NCBI GenBank assembly: GCA_902493345.1
Contig: CABUPM010000105.1
Location: forward strand, 1 to 6,775
Source of the DNA: an uncultured Eubacteriales bacterium
GTDB taxonomy: Bacteria > Bacillota > Clostridia > Lachnospirales > Bianqueaceae
Reading direction: 5' to 3'
DNA: 6,775 nucleotides
The notes under the pieces: model-generated
What the model saw: only the letters and a program-made list of their open reading frames with translations
What the model was told of the DNA's origin: nothing
Database searches by the model: none
In this document: piece by piece, positions 1 through 5,513 of the stretch
Position numbering within the stretch: position 1 is the stretch's first letter
Layout: every line of letters begins with the position of its first letter
Position numbers and translations under genes: made by a program

Positions 1-27
1 CTCCACGAAAAATCAAGCAAAAACTCT

Positions 28-303
28 AACCCTCTGGTACATTTAAGAGTCTCATCTTCTTAAAGTGTGTCAGAGGGTTTCAAAAATCCAGAGGAATCCC
101 ATTAACCCTCTGGTACGCTCAGGGGCCTCATTCTCCATAGTGTACCAGAGGGTTTCAAGGCTTCAGAGAACCCCAAAAAAACCTCTGGCACACCCAAGAG
201 TCTCATTCTCCCAAGTGTACCAGAGGTTTTCAAAAATCTAGAGAGCCCCATAAGCCCTTTGGTACACGCAAGAGTCACATTCTCCCAAGTGCACCAGGTT
301 TTT
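28..303. repeat. Tandem array of four ~75-bp hairpin repeat units
   Basis: Four head-to-tail copies begin at about 30, 106, 181 and 255, a period of 74-76 bp. Each has a left arm close to CCCTCTGGTACAC, a conserved loop close to AAGAGTCTCATTCTCC, and a right arm close to GTGTACCAGAGGG. A spacer close to TTTCAAAAATCCAGAG and CCCCATAA follows. Hairpins lie at 30-77, 106-152, 182-226 and 255-298. Several arm differences keep pairing through G-U wobbles, but the favoured strand varies: copy 1 and the extended copy 2 stem fit plus-strand RNA, copies 3 and 4 fit minus-strand RNA. Copy 4 is the most degraded, with a 2-base loss in its right arm and a diverged tail. The array follows the 3' end of the minus-strand gene and looks like a dispersed intergenic palindromic repeat expanded in tandem. 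Its role is unknown; termination or mRNA 3'-end protection is plausible. Confidence 0.9.
175..230 (-). terminator. Candidate bidirectional intrinsic terminator in repeat copy 3
   Basis: On the minus strand a 12-bp stem (182-193 paired with 215-226, with one G-U wobble) is followed immediately by seven T residues, read from plus-strand A175-A181. On the plus strand the same stem is followed by TTTTC (227-231). It lies about 110 bp beyond the stop codon of the minus-strand beta-propeller gene and could end that transcript. The 21-base loop is long for a classical terminator, and the other copies lack a comparable T-tract, so this is a candidate only. Confidence 0.45.
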
Positions 304-336
304 GGCATAAGGACAGATCCCTGTTTATTTTAAGGA

Positions 337-2346
337 TTATTTCTTATAGGGAATGAAATGCGGCCAGGAGTATTCTCCTCGGTAATTAGAAGCGTTATTG
401 TGGGGATATTTGAAGGGAGCGTTGATCATCTCTCCGGTAAAAGGCGTGTCCTGCGTATAGAACCACATTTCCTTGGAGTCCCAGACGACGACTTCATCCC
501 GGGCATCTCCCAAAAGGTCCAGAACCTCTACACACTGCGTAGGATGACCGTCCTCAGGGAAGGGAACGACCTGGCGGCCCCAGCCGTCGATCATGCCGCC
601 CTGCGCGCTGTCCGCGTTCAGCAGCAGCAGATCCCGGCCGTCGCCGGTCCAGTTGACAGGGATGATGACATTGCCGTTGGTGCCGGGCTCATCGCTGTAG
701 AGAACATTGCCGTGGCCGTCATAGATGAAGATGATGCCCTGACTGCCCCAATAGTTGGTGACCGCGGTCTCGTACCCTGGCAGATCCGGCCGGTAATTGG
801 CGGTGCTGATACGCTGAGCGTGACAGATGCGCTTACGGACCTTGACATTGCCCTCAAAGTCGAGGATCATAAAGCCTTCCTCGCCGCTGACGATACCGAT
901 ATAGTCCTGATCCGAATCCGGAATCAGCCGGCCGAAGATGATTTCGTCCGTATGATCCTTAGCAGGAAGCGTCCAGATCTTTTTGCCGTTGGAATCTACC
1001 AGATTGTAACCGACAAACATCTCATCCCGCCCATCGCCGTTGATATCGGCAGTATAGGGGAAATGTCCGGTGATTCCGTCATGGTAGCGCCACAGGGGTT
1101 CCAGCTTGTTGTTGTAAACATACAGGCGGCTGTAGCGGTCCTTGATCAGGATGTCCGTGGGAGTGGGGTTGCCCGAGAAATTGCAGATGCGCACAGCGTC
1201 GATATTGACATGGTCAAACGCGTACTGCCCATAGGGAACGCCACTGTAGAGTGTTTCCAGAGGCTCAGTGGATTCCGGGACGGGGATGCTTGCCAGTTCC
1301 CGGCCGGTTGCGCCTTCTAGAATGCGCAGACGAAAATCCATAACGGTTACAACTTCATTTTTGCCGTCGCCGTTGATATCCGTGATCTGGAAAGGAAGAT
1401 CCGCTGTCAGGTCGCCATGGGCGGAATCGCTGCAGGGCTCGCCGATCTGCCAGAGAATCTGTCCGTTCATATCAAACGCTGTCATGCAGCTGATATCGGC
1501 GTAACGGTCGGTCAGAACCCGCTTATGGTGCTGGCACAGGATCATATCCAGTTTGCCGTCTCCGGTCAAATCGCCGAAGCGCAGATGACGTCCGGCGCCG
1601 AAATTGCTCAGTGAGATCTTGTGATGCAGCTTGAGCTGAGGATAGGTCTTTCGCTGAGCCGCGACGTCCGCTTCCTGAGCTGCCTTTTCACGGGTAAAGG
1701 ACGCGTAGTCCTCTTCGTGCATGGAGATGACGACATCTGTGTATTGAACGGGAACCGTTGCCATCAATGCGATTCTTCCCTTGGCATAACGGTCACACTG
1801 AGCGCTTAGGGTCACGCCGTCGATGGATGCGGTATAGGTATCGCCGTCTACGGATAAGATGATATCATACGGAAGGTCAAATTCCGGCTTGTAGTCGATC
1901 TCGGCGAGCACGGTGTATTCTTCCTGATCCCGCATGGCCCATTGAAGCTTGCCACCGTTATGACAGAACAATACGTATTGACGGCTGTTTTGATAACGAG
2001 TGGCAATTCCGGCAAGTCCATGGGTATTCAGAAACAGAATCTTGGAAGAGACCTCATAGTTCTGCCACAGGCGCTCGCCCGTAACCAGGGTGCTCCAGGG
2101 ACGCCAGGGATCCTGCACCAGGGGCTTGACCATTTCGTTTTCCATCCAGTGTCGGCCCTCTCTCGGGGCAACGGACCAGAACGGTCCCTTCCAGCTATAA
2201 TCCGCCATCGGACAATACCAGTGGCCGCTATAGCCAGAAGTAGGAGCGAAATGGTATTCGCCCATAGCGGAATGATTGGGGTCAAAGGGAAAGCCCCCTA
2301 GGGGGAAATCATTAAAATCTTCTTTTTGAAGCAATACTTTACGCAT
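337..2346 (-). CDS. Intracellular ConA-like/calcium beta-propeller protein, rhamnogalacturonan lyase (PL11)-like
   Basis: This 669-residue protein has two visible parts. Residues ~90-212 look like a concanavalin-A/laminin-G-type beta-sandwich (WQNYEVSSKI, then ATRYQNSRQYVLF, then RIALMATVPVQYTDVVIS). From ~245 to 635 repeated beta-propeller blades carry aspartate-rich calcium loops: DLTGDGKLDM (259), DINGDGKNEV (323), DINGDGRDEM (434), WTGDGRDL (566) and a degenerate DLLGDARDEV (610). Recurring blade strands of the type D-x-N-G-x-x-x-W include DMNGQILWQIG (292) and DSNGKKIWTL (451). Such loops and strands occur in FG-GAP/VCBS propellers and in family 11 rhamnogalacturonan lyases, and the C-terminal NYRGEYSWP recalls the latter. 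No catalytic site can be assigned, so lyase activity is inferred; a carbohydrate-binding role is equally possible. The start is firm: ATG with AGGAGG at 2355-2360 (8-nt spacing) and an in-frame stop upstream at 2371-2373. No signal peptide is present, which suggests a cytoplasmic location unusual for this architecture. It is divergent from the GH31 operon across a shared promoter region. Confidence 0.82.
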   Translation of the reverse strand: MRKVLLQKEDFNDFPLGGFPFDPNHSAMGEYHFAPTSGYSGHWYCPMADYSWKGPFWSVAPREGRHWMENEMVKPLVQDPWRPWSTLVTGERLWQNYEVSSKILFLNTHGLAGIATRYQNSRQYVLFCHNGGKLQWAMRDQEEYTVLAEIDYKPEFDLPYDIILSVDGDTYTASIDGVTLSAQCDRYAKGRIALMATVPVQYTDVVISMHEEDYASFTREKAAQEADVAAQRKTYPQLKLHHKISLSNFGAGRHLRFGDLTGDGKLDMILCQHHKRVLTDRYADISCMTAFDMNGQILWQIGEPCSDSAHGDLTADLPFQITDINGDGKNEVVTVMDFRLRILEGATGRELASIPVPESTEPLETLYSGVPYGQYAFDHVNIDAVRICNFSGNPTPTDILIKDRYSRLYVYNNKLEPLWRYHDGITGHFPYTADINGDGRDEMFVGYNLVDSNGKKIWTLPAKDHTDEIIFGRLIPDSDQDYIGIVSGEEGFMILDFEGNVKVRKRICHAQRISTANYRPDLPGYETAVTNYWGSQGIIFIYDGHGNVLYSDEPGTNGNVIIPVNWTGDGRDLLLLNADSAQGGMIDGWGRQVVPFPEDGHPTQCVEVLDLLGDARDEVVVWDSKEMWFYTQDTPFTGEMINAPFKYPHNNASNYRGEYSWPHFIPYKK

Positions 2347-2354
2347 TTGTACAG

Positions 2355-2360
2355 CCTCCT
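2355..2360 (-). promoter_or_regulatory. Shine-Dalgarno site of the beta-propeller gene
   Basis: A perfect AGGAGG on the minus strand, 8 nt before the ATG. Together with the in-frame stop at 2371-2373 it fixes the start and excludes an upstream signal-peptide extension. Confidence 0.9.
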
Positions 2361-2383
2361 TATATGGATGTTATTGATTAGTC

Positions 2384-2443
2384 TCAGTATACCATTTTTT
2401 TTTCAAAAAAGCAAGAAAGTGTCGGAATTTTATGGTATACTGA
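2384..2443. promoter_or_regulatory. Symmetric divergent promoter/operator region
   Basis: A perfect 12-bp inverted repeat, TCAGTATACCAT (2384-2395) and ATGGTATACTGA (2432-2443), is separated by 36 bp of A/T-rich DNA with runs of T and A. Each arm contains the same extended -10 sequence, TGGTATACT: TATACT lies at 2436-2441 on the plus strand and 2386-2391 on the minus strand. Predicted transcription starts are near 2448 (toward GH31) and near 2379 (toward the propeller gene). A weak -35 (TTGCTT, 17-bp spacing) exists for the minus promoter at 2409-2414. No good -35 is visible for the plus promoter, as expected if the extended -10 or an activator compensates. The arms may also be binding sites for a shared regulator; that part is inferred. 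Confidence 0.72.
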
Positions 2444-2471
2444 AAAAAATATTGGAAAGGCAGGAAACGAA

Positions 2472-4736
2472 ATGAAATTCAGAAACGGATATTGGCTGAT
2501 GCGTACGGGTGTCACCGAATACGCGGCGGCGCAGGTATGTGACTATAGTTTTCGTGAAGGGACGCTGACTCTGTACTGTTCGGTAAAGCCGGTAGAGAGC
2601 CGCAGCGCTACCGTGGACGCCGCACTGCTTACCATAGAGATGAAGGCGGTGGGCCAGAACTCCATCGCGGTGCATGCCTATCATCATATTGGCGGACATA
2701 TCGAATGCCCGCAGTTTTCCATAGCACAGGCATCAGAGGCGACGCTGACGCAGTCAGAGAATGAGCTGCGGCTGACGGCCGGGACGATTTGCGCGGCCAT
2801 TCAAAAAAAGCCGTTTTATATCCGCTACTATGAGGGGAATCGGCTGCTGACAGAATCGGAGGGACACAGCCTCGCGTATCTTTCTATGCCGGACGGAAGC
2901 ATCCGATTCAAAGAAGAATTGGCGCTGTCCGTGGATGAGCTGGTATATGGCCTGGGAGAACGTTTTACGCCTTTTGTAAAGAACGGACAGACAGTAGAAC
3001 TGTATAACGCGGACGGGGGAACCGCCAGCGAGCAGACCTATAAAAACATTCCTTTTTATTTGAGCAGCCGTGGGTACGGCATCTGGATCCATACACCGGC
3101 GCCCGTGTCGTTGGAGATCGCTTCAGAAAAGGTGGAAAGGGTGCAGTTTTCCGTAGAAGGCGAAGAGCTCTCCTATTGTGTTATCGCAAGCGGCGGCGCA
3201 GAGAATCCGTATCATGGCGTTCTTGCCAATTATACAAGGCTGAGTGGACAAGCAGCTCTGCCGCCGCGCTGGTCCTTTGGACTTTGGTTTTCCACATCCT
3301 TTGTGACGGATTACGATGAGAAGACGGTGCTGGGATTTTTGGACGGAATGGAGAAGTGCGGAATTCCGGTAGAGGTTTTTCATTTTGATTGCTGCTGGAT
3401 GAAAGAGTTTGAGTGGTGCAGCTTCCAGTGGCGGGAGGATTGCTTCCCGGACCCGGAAGGACTCCTGCGTAAGATTCATGAACGGGGCATTCGGGTCTGT
3501 GTATGGATCAATCCGTATATCGCGCAGAAATCTCCGCTGTTCCGGGAGGCAGCCACGGCCGGATATCTGCTGCGAAGACCGGATGGCCGTGTATGGCAGA
3601 CGGATAAATGGCAAGCCGGCATGGGAATTGTAGACTTTACCAATCCGCGGGCGGTTCAGTGGTATCAGGAGCAGCTCCGGGCGCTGCTGCGCATGGGCGT
3701 GGATTCGTTCAAGACAGACTTTGGAGAGAGGATTCCGGAGGATGTGGTCTACTATGATGGGTCGGATCCAGTACGGATGCATAATTACTATACCCTTATG
3801 TATAACCGCACAGTCTATGAGCTGTTGAAACAGGAAAAGGGAGCGGAGGACGCGGTGGTCTTCGCAAGGTCGGCTACGAGCGGTTCCCAGGCATATCCGG
3901 TTCATTGGGGAGGCGATTGCGCGTCCAGCTATCGTTCCATGGCTGAATCCCTGCGGGGAGGATTGTCGTTGGCTTTGTCCGGTATCGGATTCTGGAGCCA
4001 TGATATGGGAGGCTTTGAAGACGATGCGTGTACGCCGGATCTGTATAAACGCTGGACTCAGTTTGGTCTGCTGTCCACCCATAGCCGGTATCATTCCAGC
4101 AGACGTTATAAGGCGCCGTGGTTGTATGATGAGGAAGCGCTCCGAATCAGTCGGCAGTTTACATGCCTGAAGCTCTCCCTGATGCCGTATCTGTGGGCGC
4201 AGGCGGTCGAGTCCGTACGGGACGGACTTCCCATGCTGCGGCCGATGCTTTTGGAATTTCCGCAGGATGAAATGTGCCGGTATCTGGACAGACAGTATAT
4301 GCTGGGGCGGGATCTTCTGGTAGCGCCGATTTTCAGCCCGGACGGCATGGTGAAGTTCTATTTGCCGGAAGGCGGCTGGATTCATCTGATCGATGGAAGA
4401 ACCTATGTGGGTGGCCGCTGGTATACACAGCATTTTGATTATGACAGTCTGCCGGTCTTTGTACGCAGCGGCGCCGTGCTGATCCGCAGCGGCGAGGAGA
4501 GAAAGAGCGCCGAGTACGATGACAGGCATAACGCCCGGATCTGCATCTATGATGTCCCCATGGAAGGAACATCAGCAGCCTGCTATGACCGAAAGGGACA
4601 GGAGATTGCGTCGGTCCGTGTGACGAGAAATGAAGAACAGCTGGTGGTTGTCGCCCATGGATTCGATAAGGAGAGCCGGGTCGTACTGGAGGGACAGGAG
4701 TATCCTCTGGCCGGGGACGTTCTGGTATTGGTATAA
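2472..4736 (+). CDS. yicI: GH31 alpha-xylosidase, YicI type
   Basis: This enzyme would hydrolyse non-reducing alpha-D-xylosyl residues from oligosaccharides (for E. coli YicI, isoprimeverose-type substrates) in the cytoplasm. The 754 residues compare with about 772 in E. coli YicI, and recalled key positions are collinear: F277, D306, C307, W345 (VWINPYI), K414, the nucleophile D416 in KTDFGERIP, and the acid/base D482 in HWGGDC. An N-terminal beta-sandwich (~1-245) precedes the (beta/alpha)8 catalytic barrel (~246-585) and C-terminal beta-domains. VYGLGERF, FWSHDMGGFE and YLDRQYMLGRDLLVAPIF are further family hallmarks. Residue 308 is cysteine where YicI has phenylalanine, which may alter the aglycone site. 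No signal peptide is seen. The ATG follows AGGA at 2462-2465 (6-nt spacing). The GDPD gene begins 9 bp after the stop, so the two are very likely cotranscribed. Activity on another alpha-glycoside cannot be excluded. Confidence 0.94.
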   Translation: MKFRNGYWLMRTGVTEYAAAQVCDYSFREGTLTLYCSVKPVESRSATVDAALLTIEMKAVGQNSIAVHAYHHIGGHIECPQFSIAQASEATLTQSENELRLTAGTICAAIQKKPFYIRYYEGNRLLTESEGHSLAYLSMPDGSIRFKEELALSVDELVYGLGERFTPFVKNGQTVELYNADGGTASEQTYKNIPFYLSSRGYGIWIHTPAPVSLEIASEKVERVQFSVEGEELSYCVIASGGAENPYHGVLANYTRLSGQAALPPRWSFGLWFSTSFVTDYDEKTVLGFLDGMEKCGIPVEVFHFDCCWMKEFEWCSFQWREDCFPDPEGLLRKIHERGIRVCVWINPYIAQKSPLFREAATAGYLLRRPDGRVWQTDKWQAGMGIVDFTNPRAVQWYQEQLRALLRMGVDSFKTDFGERIPEDVVYYDGSDPVRMHNYYTLMYNRTVYELLKQEKGAEDAVVFARSATSGSQAYPVHWGGDCASSYRSMAESLRGGLSLALSGIGFWSHDMGGFEDDACTPDLYKRWTQFGLLSTHSRYHSSRRYKAPWLYDEEALRISRQFTCLKLSLMPYLWAQAVESVRDGLPMLRPMLLEFPQDEMCRYLDRQYMLGRDLLVAPIFSPDGMVKFYLPEGGWIHLIDGRTYVGGRWYTQHFDYDSLPVFVRSGAVLIRSGEERKSAEYDDRHNARICIYDVPMEGTSAACYDRKGQEIASVRVTRNEEQLVVVAHGFDKESRVVLEGQEYPLAGDVLVLV

Positions 4737-4741
4737 AGGAG
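4737..4741 (+). promoter_or_regulatory. Shine-Dalgarno site of the GDPD gene
   Basis: AGGAG starts directly after the GH31 stop codon (TAA at 4734-4736) and ends 4 nt before the GDPD ATG. The short spacing and the tight gene junction favour translational coupling within one operon. Confidence 0.75.
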
Positions 4742-4745
4742 CATT

Positions 4746-5459
4746 ATGGAAGAATTTATTAACTACGCGCACCGCGGAGCCAGCGAATATTACCCGGAGA
4801 ATACCTTCTTAGCGTTTTATGCTGGCTTGGCCATGGGGGCCAATGGGATTGAGACGGACGTTCAGATGAGCCGGGACAAGATACCGGTATTGTTCCACGA
4901 TCGTACGCTGGAGAGGATGACGGGCAGGCCTGGCAGCATCGGAGAGTATACCTATGATGAACTGATGGCAATCGAGGCGTCTAAGGGAAGGTATCGGGAT
5001 AAAATCGCGGGTCTGGAGGATTTTCTGCGCCACTTTTCATTTCAGGCGCTGCGTTTTGCGATCGAGCTTAAAGGCGCGGACGCGGAAGAAGCGGTTGCGG
5101 AAAACATCTGCCGATATAAAATAGAAAAAAAGACTGTGGTAACGTCCTTTGAATGGGAGTATCTGAAAAAGTTCCGGGAGATCCTGCCGCAGGTGCAGAT
5201 CGGTTTCCTGGCGAGAGAGATAACGCCGGAACTCCTGGAGGAGCTTTATCAGCTCGGGACGGAGGAGCTGTGTCCCAGAGCGGGCAGCTTCACAAAAGAA
5301 GACGTGCAGAAGTGGCATGGAATGGGACTTCGCGTACGTGCCTGGGGTGTCAAGGACGAGGATCTGATGCGCCAGTCCTATGAAGCCGGGGTGGACGGGA
5401 TGACGGTGAATTTTCCGGACAAATTGGCCAAATATCTGGTGGATCCGGCGTCATATTGA
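4746..5459 (+). CDS. Glycerophosphodiester phosphodiesterase family protein (UgpQ-like, cytoplasmic)
   Basis: Members of this family hydrolyse glycerophosphodiesters to sn-glycerol 3-phosphate and an alcohol in a metal-dependent TIM barrel. The 237 residues match the short single-domain bacterial form. Expected signature residues are all present: H9 and R10 in AHRGAS, then PENT at 17-20; E36 and D38 in IETDV; H51 and D52 in FHDRTLERMTG; E107 and K109 in IELK. Late TIM-barrel strands (VTSFEWEYLK, RVRAWGV, DGMTVNFPDKL) complete the fold. No signal peptide or membrane segment is seen, so it should be cytoplasmic. It is the second gene of the GH31 operon, 9 bp behind it, a pairing not explained by plain phospholipid turnover. 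It may act on a phosphodiester-linked sugar or polyol, as recalled for agrocinopine-degrading relatives; that is speculation. Its TGA stop lies within the -35 box of the next promoter. Confidence 0.92.
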   Translation: MEEFINYAHRGASEYYPENTFLAFYAGLAMGANGIETDVQMSRDKIPVLFHDRTLERMTGRPGSIGEYTYDELMAIEASKGRYRDKIAGLEDFLRHFSFQALRFAIELKGADAEEAVAENICRYKIEKKTVVTSFEWEYLKKFREILPQVQIGFLAREITPELLEELYQLGTEELCPRAGSFTKEDVQKWHGMGLRVRAWGVKDEDLMRQSYEAGVDGMTVNFPDKLAKYLVDPASY

Positions 5460-5474
5460 CAAAGGACGCCGGAT
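5443..5474. repeat. 10-bp inverted repeat across the GDPD stop and next promoter
   Basis: ATCCGGCGTC (5443-5452) pairs perfectly with GACGCCGGAT (5465-5474) around a 12-nt loop. The loop holds the GDPD stop codon and the TTGACA -35 box of the downstream promoter. No T-run follows the right arm, so it is not a classical intrinsic terminator. It could be an operator site on DNA, or an RNA hairpin that slows or protects the end of the upstream mRNA. Confidence 0.7.
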
Positions 5475-5484
5475 GGACTACAAT
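5456..5484 (+). promoter_or_regulatory. Near-consensus sigma-A promoter for the membrane-protein gene
   Basis: TTGACA (5456-5461) is followed by exactly 17 bp and then TACAAT (5479-5484), a perfect -35 and a 5/6 -10. Predicted transcription starts near 5491. This makes the ATG at 5493 practically leaderless and supports the downstream GTG at 5514 as the start. The promoter shows that the last gene is not simply the third member of the GH31-GDPD operon, though read-through remains possible. Confidence 0.82.
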
Positions 5485-5513
5485 ACAGTTGTATGAGAAA
5501 GGGGGAGAGAGGC

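Noticed and set aside
28..303. CRISPR array interpretation of the repeats
   Set aside because: The intervals between hairpins are themselves similar rather than unique spacers, the arms vary between copies, and no cas genes are present.
102..308. Minus-strand 68-residue open frame with repeated GTLGRMRLLGVPE-like peptides
   Set aside because: It is a translation of the tandem hairpin array, and its peptide repetition follows directly from the ~75-bp DNA period. I saw no convincing ribosome binding site and no recognisable domain.
358..1320. Plus-strand 320-residue open frame antisense to the beta-propeller gene
   Set aside because: The minus-strand frame has clear domain motifs, a strong RBS and a promoter. 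The plus-strand frame has no recognisable domain and is explained as a codon-bias shadow.
3123..4529. Minus-strand 468-residue open frame antisense to the GH31 gene
   Set aside because: It lies wholly within a gene whose catalytic motifs are unmistakable. Its translation is low-complexity in character (rich in R, H, P, Q and I) with no family motif.
5479..5494. Short dyad TACAA/TTGTA over the -10 as a possible operator
   Set aside because: Five-base arms around a 5-base loop in A/T-rich promoter DNA are expected by chance; not enough to call a site.
5493..5513. ATG at 5493 as the start of the last gene
   Set aside because: It lacks a ribosome binding site and lies about 2 nt from the predicted transcription start. 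The in-frame GTG at 5514 has an 8-base Shine-Dalgarno match at proper spacing.
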